Below are positions 26,796-35,448 of a stretch of 64,000 bases of DNA, in pieces; positions within the stretch are counted from its first letter, which is position 1, and every line of letters starts with the position of its first letter. Origin of the DNA: Polyangiaceae bacterium (GTDB taxonomy: Bacteria > Myxococcota_A > Polyangia > Polyangiales > Polyangiaceae); NCBI GenBank assembly GCA_016719945.1, contig JADJYE010000030.1, forward strand, positions 186,001 through 250,000. Direction: 5' to 3'. Made by a program: the position numbers and the translations under genes. The notes under the pieces were generated by a model. That model worked only from the letters and a program-made list of their open reading frames with translations, did no database searches and had not been told where the DNA came from.

Positions 26796-28205
26796 GTGCC
26801 CTCGCTCCGCTCCACCGCTCTCGCCGCGCTGCTCGCCGGGGCCTCCCTCGGACTCGCGTCGACGGGGTGCGACGACCCGAAGACCCCGGTCGCGAGCCGC
26901 CCGGAGAACGCCGAGCGATGGTTTCGCCGCGCCGAGCAGGACTACAACGACGCCCGCATCTCGGACGCCCACGACGCCGTCCAGAAGGCGCTCGCCATCG
27001 CCCCCGCCGACCCCGAGATCCGCATGTTGGGTGGCCGCATCGCCCTCGTACGGCTCGAGTACGGCGAGTCGCTGCGGCTGCTCGATCAGCTGCCAGGCTC
27101 CGAGGCGGCCTCGATGCGAGGCCGCGCGCACTGGTACCTCGGCGAGCTGTCTTCGGCGGCCGACGAGCTAGAGATCTTGCTCGGCGATCCGGAGGTGCGT
27201 GACGACTGGGCGAAGGGCGTCATGACGCTGGCGCGCAGCGGCGGCGGCAGAGCGCCGCTCACCGTCTCGGGTGAGCCGCGGGCCGTCGTCGAGATGGCTC
27301 ACGTCAGCGACGTCGCCCCGTACCTCGTCATCCCTGTCGAGATCGACGGCGACGAGAAGCTCGCGCTGATCGCGACCGGCATCGCCGAGGTGGTCGTGGA
27401 CAGCGCGGCGTTCGCCGAGCCCACCTGGATCTCCCTTCGCTTCCGGACGCGCAGAATCGGAACCGAGATCGAGCCGTCCCCCGGCCTCGAGGTGACGGAC
27501 GTCCCCGCGCTGACGAAGGACCTCAGCGGGATCTCGAAGGAGGTCAACGCCCCGATCAGCGCGCTCATCGGCGTGAACGTGTTGCGCCAGCTCAACGCGA
27601 CCCTCGACTACGGGGGGCATCAGTTCGTCGTTCGGCGCGACGCGCCGCAGCCGCCGCCGAACGCGACCAAGGTCGACGTGTTCTATGGCAAGGGCGGGGG
27701 CATGGTGGCCAACGCGTCGCTCGGCGCCGCCGACGACGCGCGCGCCGCCCTGTACGTCGACAGCTCGCTGCGCTTCCCGTTGGCTCTCGACGAGCGGGGC
27801 TGGGTCAAGGCCGGGCTCGTCCCCGGCGATCTCGCGCCGTTCCCCGGCGATCCCACGCAGAAGCTCCGAGGCGGCACGGTCCCCACGCTGCGCCTCGGCG
27901 CCTTCCGCCTCGATCAGATCCCCGGCGTGTTTGGCCCGGACGTCGCCGACATCGAGCGCGGTCTGCGCTTCGACATCGACGGCGTCCTGGGCGCGCCGGT
28001 CCTCGCGATGTACCGCATCACCTTCGCGGACGGCGGTCGCGTCGTGTACCTCGAGGACGACTCCGAGCTCGAGCAAATCATGTCTGCGCCGCCGCAGCCG
28101 GGCGCTGGGCCCGGTCCGCTCCCGGGTCCCGTCAACGAGGGCCAGCCGCCGATGCCGCTGCCCCAGCTGCCCGGGCCGTCGCTCCTCCCGGGGCCAACGA
28201 AATGA
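26796..28205 (+). CDS. Lipoprotein with TPR and retropepsin-like (clan AA) domains, catalytic motif degenerate
   Basis: 469 residues. GTG 26796 is preferred because GGAAG ends 5 nt before it; GTG 26790 is the alternative. The signal peptide ends LASTGC (lipobox). Residues 30-135 are TPR-like (ENAERWFRRAEQDYNDARIS). Two similar halves follow (from ~165 and ~300), each resembling a pepsin/retropepsin-like lobe: YLVIPVEIDGDEKLALIATG and LIGVNVLRQLNATLDYGGHQ, then ARAALYVDSSLRFPLAL and FDIDGVLGAPVLAMYRITF. The expected D-[ST]-G reads ATG in the first, so it may not be active. The C-terminus is Pro/Gly-rich. It overlaps coaD by 4 bp. Confidence 0.7.
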   Translation: MPSLRSTALAALLAGASLGLASTGCDDPKTPVASRPENAERWFRRAEQDYNDARISDAHDAVQKALAIAPADPEIRMLGGRIALVRLEYGESLRLLDQLPGSEAASMRGRAHWYLGELSSAADELEILLGDPEVRDDWAKGVMTLARSGGGRAPLTVSGEPRAVVEMAHVSDVAPYLVIPVEIDGDEKLALIATGIAEVVVDSAAFAEPTWISLRFRTRRIGTEIEPSPGLEVTDVPALTKDLSGISKEVNAPISALIGVNVLRQLNATLDYGGHQFVVRRDAPQPPPNATKVDVFYGKGGGMVANASLGAADDARAALYVDSSLRFPLALDERGWVKAGLVPGDLAPFPGDPTQKLRGGTVPTLRLGAFRLDQIPGVFGPDVADIERGLRFDIDGVLGAPVLAMYRITFADGGRVVYLEDDSELEQIMSAPPQPGAGPGPLPGPVNEGQPPMPLPQLPGPSLLPGPTK

Positions 28206-28693
28206 GCAGCGTCGCCGTCTACGCGGGGAGCTTCGATCCCGTCACGCTCGGCCACCTCGACCTCGTCGAGCGCGCGGCGAAGCTCTTCGAAGAGGTGGTG
28301 GTCGCGATCGGCGTCCACCCGACGCGCCACCCGCTGTTCACGTTCGACGAGCGCCTGGCGCTGCTCGAGGAGGTGATCCGGCCGCTCCCCAACGTGAGGA
28401 TCGATCGCTTCGACGGGCTGCTGATCCACTACTGCAACAAGATCGGCGCCCGCGTCATCGTCCGTGGCCTGCGGGCCGCCACCGACTTCGAATACGAGCT
28501 GCAGATCGCCCACGCGAACGCCGACATGGACCCGACCGTCGATACGGTCTTCCTCCCCACGCGCGCGAACTACGGCTTCATCTCGGCGTCCCTGGTCCGA
28601 GAGATCGCGAGCCACGGCGGCAACGTCAGCCACTACGCGCCCGACAACGTGTGCCGCGCGCTGCGCAAGAAGTTCCCCGCGCCCCCGCCCTGA
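28202..28693 (+). CDS. coaD: Phosphopantetheine adenylyltransferase
   Basis: 163 residues, normal for CoaD. Nucleotidyltransferase motifs: VYAGSFDPVTLGHLDLVERA with TxGH, and the ISASLVREIA motif corresponding to ISSTxVR. It transfers AMP to 4'-phosphopantetheine, the penultimate step in CoA synthesis. ATG start overlaps the previous stop. It converges with the M50 protease gene with 2 bp between them. Confidence 0.96.
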   Translation: MSSVAVYAGSFDPVTLGHLDLVERAAKLFEEVVVAIGVHPTRHPLFTFDERLALLEEVIRPLPNVRIDRFDGLLIHYCNKIGARVIVRGLRAATDFEYELQIAHANADMDPTVDTVFLPTRANYGFISASLVREIASHGGNVSHYAPDNVCRALRKKFPAPPP

Positions 28694-28695
28694 CC

Positions 28696-29673
28696 TCAGC
28701 CGCCGTAGCTGGCCCACGGCGTCGGCATGAACAGGCCGACGAAGAGCGCGAGGCAGAGCCACGCGACGCCCTTGCGCGCCGGGCTCAGCGAGCTGTCGTC
28801 GGTCGGCGGATGGTTGATCCCTGCGCGACGCCTCATCCACCCGAGCAACAAGAACCAGACGACGTAGAAGCTCGAGTTGCCGATCGCTTGCCCGACGTCG
28901 CCCCCGCTCGACAGCGCGGGGCCGAGGAACCTCGCGAGGTTCCACCCGGCCACCGCCAGCAGCCCGAAGTGGAGGAAGGTGGCGATCTTGTCCTGGGTGC
29001 GCCCGAACAGCGCGTACGCGATGTGCCCTCCGTCGAGCTGCCCCACGGGGATGAGGTTGAGCGCCGTGACGAACAGGCCCGTCCAGCCGGCGAAGGCCAT
29101 GGGGCTCATGAAGACGTCGTGCCCCGGGGGGATGGGGCCGAGCACCAAGCGCTTCATCCCGGCGTAGAGCAGGCTCTGGCCCTCCTGGGTGTAGGGACCG
29201 TCGAGCGCGTCGACCGGCGAATGCGAGAGACCGATCAACAGCACGGGGAGCGCCACGATCAGCCCCGCGAGCGGACCGGCCGCGCCGATGTCCAAGAGCG
29301 CGTTCCGCGAGCGGATCCGCTCGGGCATGGCGATGATGGCCCCCATCGTCCCGAACGGGTTGAGCAGCGGCGCGGGGATGAAATAGGGCAGCGACGCTCT
29401 CACGCGATGGATGCGCGCGGCGACGTAGTGGCCGAGCTCGTGACACACCAGGATCGCGAGCAGCGGGAGGGCGAAGGCCGCGCCCCGCGGCAGGCCGCGG
29501 AGCGCGCTCACGAGGGAGAGCCCGTCGGGGTACGCGCCCGCGTACCCGGCCCCGGCGAAGAAGACCGAGACGACCGTCACGACGAACAGCGCGAGGTTCA
29601 ACCTCCAGCGGCCGTCGGGCGGGTCGACTTCTCGCTCGGCGCTCGCCGTCGCGCCGCCGGGGTGCTCACTCAT
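28696..29673 (-). CDS. Site-2-type M50 zinc metalloprotease, polytopic
   Basis: 325 residues with six or seven TM segments. Zinc ligands: HELGH in LLAILVCHELGHYVAAR, and the third ligand Asp in NLIPVGQLDGGHIAYALFG. The stretch SLPYFIPAPLLNPFGTMGA is typical of the bacterial/plant EGY-like branch rather than RseP; no PDZ domain is present. These enzymes cut transmembrane segments of anti-sigma factors or other membrane proteins. The target is not suggested by neighbours. The gene is divergent from gluQ with a 75-bp gap. Confidence 0.9.
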   Translation of the reverse strand: MSEHPGGATASAEREVDPPDGRWRLNLALFVVTVVSVFFAGAGYAGAYPDGLSLVSALRGLPRGAAFALPLLAILVCHELGHYVAARIHRVRASLPYFIPAPLLNPFGTMGAIIAMPERIRSRNALLDIGAAGPLAGLIVALPVLLIGLSHSPVDALDGPYTQEGQSLLYAGMKRLVLGPIPPGHDVFMSPMAFAGWTGLFVTALNLIPVGQLDGGHIAYALFGRTQDKIATFLHFGLLAVAGWNLARFLGPALSSGGDVGQAIGNSSFYVVWFLLLGWMRRRAGINHPPTDDSSLSPARKGVAWLCLALFVGLFMPTPWASYGG

Positions 29674-29748
29674 TTCGTCGCTGTACCATACCGGGGGCAG
29701 CCCGCGTCGATCGCGGCGCGACTTCGTGCGATAACCTCGTTGAGCCAC

Positions 29749-30702
29749 GTGCGCTACAAGGGGCGCTTCGCGCCTTCCCCAACGGGCAAGCTCCACCTCG
29801 GCAGCGTCGCGACTGCGCTCTTCGCCGTCGCGGCGGCGCGAGGTGCCGGCGGCGTCATCGCGCTCCGCGTCGAGGACCTCGATCCTCCGCGCGTCGTCGT
29901 GGGCAGCGAGGCCTCGCAGCTGGCGGACCTCGCGTGGCTCGGGCTCGAGCTCGACGAAGGGCCGGGGATCGGGGGACCGACGGGGCCGTATCGTCAGTCC
30001 GAGCGGCTCGAGCTGTACGAGGCCGCGCTCGACGTGCTCGGCCGCGCCGGCCTCACGTACCTGTGCGACTGCTCGCGGGCGGAGATCTCTCGCGCCGCGT
30101 CGGCTCCGCACGAAGGCGAGGAGGGGCCCCGCTACCCGGGCACCTGTCGCGGCGCTGGGCTCTCGCCGCGCGCCTTCAAGCGTCCGCCTGCGGTGCGGCT
30201 CGCGGTGCCGGAGGGACGTGAGGTCACCTACCAGGACGCCGCCCTCGGCGAGCGCGTGAGCTGCCCCTCCGACGAGGTTGGCGACTTCGTGCTTCGGCGC
30301 GGGGACGGTGTGTTCGCCTACCAGCTCGCGGTCGTGGTCGATGACCTCACGATGGGCGTCACCGAGGTGGTGCGCGGCGCGGATCTCGCGCCCAGCGCCG
30401 GACGCCAGGCGCTGCTGTTCGAGCTGCTCGGCGGCGTCGCGCCCCGCTATGTCCACGTGCCCCTGCTGGTCGAGGCCGCGACCGGCGAGCGCCTGGCGAA
30501 GCGGCGCGGGAGCTTCACCGTGGACGAGCTGCGCCAGCGCGGGCTCGGCGCGCGCGCGATCCTGGCCGCACTCGCGCGCGCCTACGGCCACGCCGCGAGC
30601 GACGAGGCGGGCGACGTCGTCGGCGCGGTCGCGGCCCGCTTCGACCCGCGCGTCTTTCCTCCCTCTCCTGTGACCTTCGGGCTCGCGGAGCTCTCGGCGT
30701 GA
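29749..30702 (+). CDS. gluQ: Glutamyl-queuosine tRNA(Asp) synthetase
   Basis: 317 residues from GTG 29749 (TTG 29740 possible). It is the catalytic core of a GluRS without anticodon-binding domain: RFAPSPTGKLHLGSVATA (HIGH region), ALRVEDLDPPR, zinc-binding YLCDCS followed by YPGTCR, and GERLAKRRGS in place of KMSKS. The enzyme attaches glutamate to queuosine at position 34 of tRNA-Asp. The stop overlaps the kinase start by 4 bp. Confidence 0.93.
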   Translation: MRYKGRFAPSPTGKLHLGSVATALFAVAAARGAGGVIALRVEDLDPPRVVVGSEASQLADLAWLGLELDEGPGIGGPTGPYRQSERLELYEAALDVLGRAGLTYLCDCSRAEISRAASAPHEGEEGPRYPGTCRGAGLSPRAFKRPPAVRLAVPEGREVTYQDAALGERVSCPSDEVGDFVLRRGDGVFAYQLAVVVDDLTMGVTEVVRGADLAPSAGRQALLFELLGGVAPRYVHVPLLVEAATGERLAKRRGSFTVDELRQRGLGARAILAALARAYGHAASDEAGDVVGAVAARFDPRVFPPSPVTFGLAELSA

Positions 30703-31574
30703 GCCCGCGCTTCTCCGCCGACTCGATCGTGGGCTCCACGCTCGTGGGGCAGCGCAGGCTGCGGCTCGTCCGCCTCCTCGCGAGCGGAGGGCTGGCGCAC
30801 GTCTACCTCGCGCAGGACGACGACGGCTCGACGCTCACCGTGAAGCTGCTTCGGCCCGAGCACCAGGGTAAGCGCGAGGTGCTCGCCCGCTTCGAGCGAG
30901 AGGCGCTAGCGGCCTCTCGCATCCGCCACGACAACGTCCTCGCGGTCCATGAGACCGTGAAGCACGCTGGGCCTTTCTCGTTCTTCAGCGCTGAGCACCT
31001 CGACGGCGTCGATCTGGCCGACCTGATCGGCACCCGCGGCTCGCTGCAGCCGGCGCGCGCCCTGCGGGTGTGCGCGGGCGTCGCGGCAGGGCTCGGCGCC
31101 GCCCACGCTGCCGGGGTGGTTCACCGCGACGTGAAGCCCGAGAACATCTTCCTCGTCCACTCCGCCGACGGTCGCGAGATCCCCAAGGTCGTCGACTTCG
31201 GCTCTGCGTCGTTGTCGGAAGATCCCGGCCCATCGCCCAACGCGCGCATCACCATGACGACCGGGTTCGTCGGCACGCCTGGATACGTCGCGCCCGAGCA
31301 AGCGGAGGGAATGCCTGGCGCGCCGCCCGCAGATGTCTACAGCCTCGGGGTGGTGCTGTTCGAGCTGGTCGCGGGGCGGCCGCCGTTCGCCGGCGGGTCC
31401 TGGGCGGAGCTGTTGATCCAACACGCCCGCGCCGAGCTCTTGCTGCCCGAGTGGCTTTCACCTCAGCTGTCGGCGGTCTTGCGTTCCATGCTCGTGAAGC
31501 GCCAAGAGGACCGCATCGCCACCATGGAGGAGGTCGTTCGCGCCCTCCGCAGCCTGCCGGAGTGGGCCGGCTAG
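30699..31574 (+). CDS. Eukaryote-like serine/threonine protein kinase, soluble
   Basis: 291 residues, only a kinase domain. Catalytic loop HRDVKPEN, DFG in VVDFGSASL, APEQ in VGTPGYVAPEQ, DVYSLGVVLFEL. The P-loop reads LLASGGLAHVYLA, so the first Gly of GxGxxG is replaced by Ala-Ser; the ATP-anchoring Lys is in LTVKLLRPE. There is no TM or sensor domain, unlike most Pkn-type kinases. The TAG stop (31572-31574) merges with a copy of the dispersed repeat. Confidence 0.9.
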   Translation: MSPRFSADSIVGSTLVGQRRLRLVRLLASGGLAHVYLAQDDDGSTLTVKLLRPEHQGKREVLARFEREALAASRIRHDNVLAVHETVKHAGPFSFFSAEHLDGVDLADLIGTRGSLQPARALRVCAGVAAGLGAAHAAGVVHRDVKPENIFLVHSADGREIPKVVDFGSASLSEDPGPSPNARITMTTGFVGTPGYVAPEQAEGMPGAPPADVYSLGVVLFELVAGRPPFAGGSWAELLIQHARAELLLPEWLSPQLSAVLRSMLVKRQEDRIATMEEVVRALRSLPEWAG

Positions 31575-31597
31575 CGGGTGTCCCCAGCTAGCTACCC
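31572..31597 (+). repeat. Partial copy of the stop-codon-associated dispersed repeat
   Basis: The kinase stop TAG continues as TAGCGGGTGTCCCCAGCTAG, matching the end module seen after the stops at 10174, 35446 and 37126. Only the end module is present here. Confidence 0.7.
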
Positions 31598-31661
31598 CCA
31601 AGGCGTTGGCCGCCAGCCGTCGGCCCCGTTGCTCGTGCTCAGGTCCTCTGCTAGTCTGATC

Positions 31662-31695
31662 AGGTCGCACTCCGTGTGAGATGAGTGTGCGACCT
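31662..31695 (+). promoter_or_regulatory. Stem-loop immediately upstream of the pcnB start
   Basis: AGGTCGCAC (31662-31670) and GTGCGACCT (31687-31695) form a perfect 9-bp stem with a 16-nt loop. The ATG at 31702 follows 6 nt later, with no Shine-Dalgarno in between. The structure could control translation of pcnB or be a binding site. Confidence 0.5.
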
Positions 31696-31701
31696 TAGAG
31701 C

Positions 31702-33426
31702 ATGAGCGATCGCCCTCGGCGTGCCCCCTCGGCGCGTCCCCCCACGAGTCCCGAGGCTCCGACTTCGGAGCCTAGCCCCTCCGACCTGTCGTCGTCGCCT
31801 GCAGGCTCGTCGTCCGAAGCGGTCCCGTCGGACGCCCGGCCGCCTCGGCGCAAGAGCCGCGCGACCCGCAGCACCCGCCCCGACGAGAGCCAGCTCGCGG
31901 AGACCGCTGCGAGCGAGCCGACTCCCACCCGAGCCTCCACCTCACGAGGCTCCAATGGCGCCCCTGCTGCCGTCGAAGGGGCGCGCCGTGAGCGCGGGGG
32001 TCGTCGCCAACGCTCCGGCGACGATCTCGAAGTGGGGTACCAGGTCGGCCCGGCCCCCGACGCGCCGTTGGCCTCCAGTGATGACGACCGCGGGCCCCGG
32101 CCTGTCGTCGAGCCCGTCTGGCCGCGCTTCGCGGTGACGCTCGACGAGGAGCGCATCGATCCGGATGTGCAGAAGGTCGTGCGGCGGCTCGTGCGTCACG
32201 GCTACGAGGCCTACCTCGTCGGTGGTTGTGTCCGCGACCTGCTCCTCGGCGGCAAGCCGAAGGACTTCGACGTCGCCACCAGCGCCCGCCCCGAGCAGGT
32301 CCGCGAGCTGTTCCGCAACTCCCGGGTCATCGGGCGGCGATTCCGGCTCGTCCACGTCCTCTTTCACGCCGGCAAGGTCATCGAGGTCGCGACGTTCAGG
32401 CGCAACCCGAACGACGACCTCGACGAGACCGACGCGGCCAAGTCACCCGGCCACGACGGAGCCCAGCTGCTCATCAGGTCCGACAACGTCTTCGGCGAGG
32501 CCCACGAGGACGCGACGCGGCGCGACTTCACCATCAACGCGCTGTTCTACGACGTCGAGGCGTGTCAGATCCTCGATTGGGTCGGTGGTCTAGAGGACGT
32601 GCGCGGACGCATGGTCAACACGATTGGCGAGCCCGAGGTCAGGTTCCGCGAAGACCCTGTCCGCATCCTGCGCGCGCTCAAGTTCGCGGGCCGGCTCGAC
32701 CTCGGCATCCACCCCGACGTCTACGACTCGATCGTGACGTGCCGCGACGCCCTGGAGCTCGCGGCCCGCCCGCGCGTCGCCGAGGAGGTCCTGCGTCTGC
32801 TCCGGGGTGGCGGAGCCCGCCGCACCATGTTCCTCGCATGGGAGACCGGCGTGCTCGACGTGCTCATGCCGGAGCTCGCTGCGCTGCTCTACGACTCGTT
32901 CGCGAGCGAGTCCCCTTCGTCGCCCGGTCACCGCGTGTTCCGCCTCCTCGAGTTCATCGATCGGCGCACGCTCGAGCTCGGCTCGCGCGACGACACCGTC
33001 CTGTGGACCCTCCTGCTCCTCGAGCCCCTCAAGGAGGCGACAGAGGGCGCACGGGATCGCAGCCAAGCCGTCAGCGAGTTCCTCGATCCTCTGCTCGAGC
33101 GCCTCGCGATCCCTCGCCGGTTCGCCGACGGGATGCGCCGCATCCTCTCGGTGCTGCCGCGCATTCTCTCCGGCAAGGCCGGTCGCTTCGCGCGCACCGA
33201 GATCTTCGAGCTCGCGCTCGAGGTCGCCGAGGCCGATCTCTACGCTCGTGGGCTCTCCACGGACGCCATCAAGGCCCTCCGCTCAGCGCCCCGAGAGGCT
33301 GCGCCGCGTGAGACGGGGGGACGGGCCAGCGCCGCGAAGGACGAGCCCGCCCGCGCGGCGGCGTCGACCGGGCGCGGTCACCGGGCCTCGTCCCACGGGC
33401 GCTCGCGCCCGACCCCTCGGCACTGA
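31702..33426 (+). CDS. pcnB: Poly(A) polymerase I / PcnB-type nucleotidyltransferase with disordered N-terminal extension
   Basis: 574 residues. The first ~140 are Ser/Pro/Arg-rich and disordered-looking. The class II nucleotidyltransferase head follows: AYLVGGCVRDLLLGGKPKDF with the G-G and D-x-D acidic pair (DFDVATSA), VIGRRFRLVHV (the pattern that distinguishes bacterial poly(A) polymerases from CCA-adding enzymes), RRDFTINALFYD and EDPVRILRALKFAGRL. The C-terminus is again basic and low complexity. It adds 3' tails that promote RNA decay. Both basic tails could bind RNA. The gene is monocistronic by spacing. Confidence 0.88.
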   Translation: MSDRPRRAPSARPPTSPEAPTSEPSPSDLSSSPAGSSSEAVPSDARPPRRKSRATRSTRPDESQLAETAASEPTPTRASTSRGSNGAPAAVEGARRERGGRRQRSGDDLEVGYQVGPAPDAPLASSDDDRGPRPVVEPVWPRFAVTLDEERIDPDVQKVVRRLVRHGYEAYLVGGCVRDLLLGGKPKDFDVATSARPEQVRELFRNSRVIGRRFRLVHVLFHAGKVIEVATFRRNPNDDLDETDAAKSPGHDGAQLLIRSDNVFGEAHEDATRRDFTINALFYDVEACQILDWVGGLEDVRGRMVNTIGEPEVRFREDPVRILRALKFAGRLDLGIHPDVYDSIVTCRDALELAARPRVAEEVLRLLRGGGARRTMFLAWETGVLDVLMPELAALLYDSFASESPSSPGHRVFRLLEFIDRRTLELGSRDDTVLWTLLLLEPLKEATEGARDRSQAVSEFLDPLLERLAIPRRFADGMRRILSVLPRILSGKAGRFARTEIFELALEVAEADLYARGLSTDAIKALRSAPREAAPRETGGRASAAKDEPARAAASTGRGHRASSHGRSRPTPRH

Positions 33427-33490
33427 CCTCAACCACGCGATCCGGCGACAGCCGGGCAGCTCTTCTCGAGGTGAGCGAGCTGGGCCGGCT

Positions 33491-33511
33491 CAGCCGCTGT
33501 CCTGGCGGCTG
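33491..33511 (+). terminator. Hairpin downstream of pcnB
   Basis: CAGCCGC and GCGGCTG form a perfect 7-bp stem with a 7-nt loop, 65 bp after the pcnB stop. No T-tract follows, so a terminator role is tentative. Confidence 0.35.
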
Positions 33512-33594
33512 TGAACGCGTGTTGACGTAGGCCGCGCTATTCCCGCAATGTTCGTGCTCTCTTCGTTGGTCCGGGCTCTGCATAGAGGCGCTTC

Positions 33595-34425
33595 ATGACC
33601 CCCGCCGCGCGCATGCTGTTGCTGCTCCCCACCGCCCTCTTCGCGTCCGGTTGTGTGATCAGCTGCAACGACGGAAGCGACGGCTACCAATGTGACGAAG
33701 AGAAGTGCTGCGACGAGTGGGGCTGCTACCCGATCGACGACGACGGACAAGGGGGCAGCGACGGCACGGGCGGGTTTGGGTCCGGCGGCGCCGCCCAGGG
33801 CGGTGCCCCTGCGGCGTGCGACCCTGCGCTGTTCGTCTGCGCCTGCGGCGACTCGAGCGAGTGCGCCCTGGGCCTCGCCTGTCTCGATGGGCAGTGCCTC
33901 GAGGCCTGCACCTTCGACTATGAGTGTGCCGACGGGCAGGTCTGCGCCGACGGTCGGTGCGTCGCAGCTTGTGATGAAGAGAGCCCCTGCGGCCCAGGCA
34001 CGTTTTGCCAAGGCGGCGGTTGCCTCGTCGACGACGCGTACGTCGAGTGCGCGTCGGCTTCCGACTGCGCGGGCGGCGCCTGCGTCGCTGGGCTCTGCAC
34101 GACGCTCTGCGCCTCGAACGCTGGCTGTCCCGAGGGCGAGCTCTGCGATGCCGCCTCTGGCTCGTGCTTCGCCGACCCGACCCCGACGCCCGCGTGCGAC
34201 GAGGTCACCCCTTGCGCGGGAGATGCGCAGTCCTGCTTCGACGACGGGTACTGCCACTACGGCTGCGTCGTGGTCGAGGACTGCAAGCTGATCGACGCCC
34301 GGTTCGACGCCTGCGACGAGGGGGTCTGCAAGACCGCGGAGGAGCTGTCCCCCGCGTGCTCGTTCGAGCTGCCGTGCGCAAACGGCAGCCCCTGCGTGTC
34401 GAACCAGTGCGCCGGCCCGGTTTGA
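33595..34425 (+). CDS. Cys-rich surface lipoprotein with Dickkopf/EB-like repeats
   Basis: 276 residues. Signal peptide ends LFASGC. A Gly/Asp-rich linker (GGSDGTGGFGSGGAAQGG) leads to about five repeats with the pattern C-x-CADGQVCADGRC / CGPGTFCQGGGC / CPEGELCDAASGSC, each with about six Cys that would form disulphides. Such proteins are abundant in Polyangiales and are exported to the surface; no biochemical role is established. Isolated between pcnB and the Skp-like gene. Confidence 0.78.
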   Translation: MTPAARMLLLLPTALFASGCVISCNDGSDGYQCDEEKCCDEWGCYPIDDDGQGGSDGTGGFGSGGAAQGGAPAACDPALFVCACGDSSECALGLACLDGQCLEACTFDYECADGQVCADGRCVAACDEESPCGPGTFCQGGGCLVDDAYVECASASDCAGGACVAGLCTTLCASNAGCPEGELCDAASGSCFADPTPTPACDEVTPCAGDAQSCFDDGYCHYGCVVVEDCKLIDARFDACDEGVCKTAEELSPACSFELPCANGSPCVSNQCAGPV

Positions 34426-34459
34426 CGGCGCGACTGCGCGCCGCTACGGGTCCTTCCCT

Positions 34460-34978
34460 GTGAAGGGCTCGTCGCGGCTCGCGTCGCTCGTCGTCGCCCT
34501 CGTGGTGCTGCTGTCGGCGCCACGGGCCCGGGCCGAGTCGTTCGCGGTGATCGATCTGCGCGGAGCGGTCGCCCAGACGGAGGACGGCATCCGCGCGCAG
34601 GCCCAGCTCAAGAAGCTCCTCGACCGTCGCCAGCACGAGCTCGACGGCAAGCAGACGGCGCTCGCCAGGCTCCGCAGCGATATCGAGCGGCAGTCCCGCT
34701 TCCTGAGCCGCGAGGCGCTCACCCGGCGCATGGAGATGTGGCAAAAGGAGATGATCGGGCTGCAGTCGGTGTTCGTCGACTACAACAAGGAGCTCGAGAA
34801 GAAGCAGGCCGAGCTCACGGGGCCCATCCTCGCGCGGATGGTCGCGCTGATCACCAAGCTGGCTCGGCAGAACGGGTACGACATCGTCATCGACAAGCAG
34901 GTCGTGCCGTACACCCGACCCGACCTCGACATCACGGATCGCATCGTCCAGATGTACAACGCCGGCGAGACGGGCTGA
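34460..34978 (+). CDS. Periplasmic chaperone of the Skp/OmpH family
   Basis: 172 residues, GTG start. Signal peptide LASLVVALVVLLSAPRARA. The mature protein starts SFAVIDLRGAVAQTEDG, has a long coiled-coil (QAQLKKLLDRRQHELDGKQ through EKKQAELTGPIL) and ends with the small beta/alpha body (ITKLARQNGYDIVIDKQVV). Skp trimers hold unfolded outer-membrane proteins in the periplasm. It sits 2 bp upstream of fabZ, a conserved pairing in the lipid A cluster, but lpxD, usually between them, is absent. Confidence 0.88.
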   Translation: MKGSSRLASLVVALVVLLSAPRARAESFAVIDLRGAVAQTEDGIRAQAQLKKLLDRRQHELDGKQTALARLRSDIERQSRFLSREALTRRMEMWQKEMIGLQSVFVDYNKELEKKQAELTGPILARMVALITKLARQNGYDIVIDKQVVPYTRPDLDITDRIVQMYNAGETG

Positions 34979-34980
34979 GC

Positions 34981-35448
34981 ATGAGCGAGGCCGCGGAGCC
35001 GATCCGCCTCGATATCCAGGCCATTCTCGGCGTCCTACCTCACCGGTTTCCGTTCGTGATGGTCGATCGGGTCACCGAGCTCGTCCCCGGAAGCCACGTG
35101 CGAGGTCACAAGTGCGTGAGCTTCAATGAGCCGTGGTTCCCTGGGCATTTTCCGGGCAGGCCGATCATGCCGGGCGTGCTCATCCTCGAGGCGCTCGCGC
35201 AGATCGGCGGAGTGCTCGCTCACCAGAGCCAGACCCAGCCGCTCGTGGGCGAACGCGTCATGTTCTTCCTCGGCATCGACAAGGCGAAGTTTCGGCGCCC
35301 GGTGGAGCCCGGGGATCGCCTCGACCTCCACGTGACGATCCTGCAAGCGAGGAGCTCCGTCTTCCGCTTCCGCGGGGAGGCCAGCGTCGACGGTGAGCGC
35401 TGCGCGGAGGCCGAGCTGCTGGCCTCGGCCGTCGAGACGAAGGACTAG
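34981..35448 (+). CDS. fabZ: 3-hydroxyacyl-ACP dehydratase FabZ
   Basis: 155 residues. Hot-dog fold motifs: ILGVLPHRFPFVMVDRV with the catalytic His, and NEPWFPGHFPGRPIMPGVLI followed by the catalytic Glu in LEALAQIGG. It dehydrates beta-hydroxyacyl-ACP in fatty-acid elongation. The predicted start is the ATG 2 bp after the Skp stop. In many Gram-negatives lpxA follows fabZ; here the stop TAG runs directly into a dispersed repeat and an IS remnant instead. Confidence 0.95.
   Translation: MSEAAEPIRLDIQAILGVLPHRFPFVMVDRVTELVPGSHVRGHKCVSFNEPWFPGHFPGRPIMPGVLILEALAQIGGVLAHQSQTQPLVGERVMFFLGIDKAKFRRPVEPGDRLDLHVTILQARSSVFRFRGEASVDGERCAEAELLASAVETKD

Noticed and set aside
28696..30591. 631-codon reading of the M50 protease frame
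   Set aside because: The portion upstream of 29673 is antisense to gluQ; the protease begins at the ATG at 29673.
31575..31701. Riboswitch upstream of pcnB
   Set aside because: Only one short stem and a repeat fragment; no known aptamer pattern.
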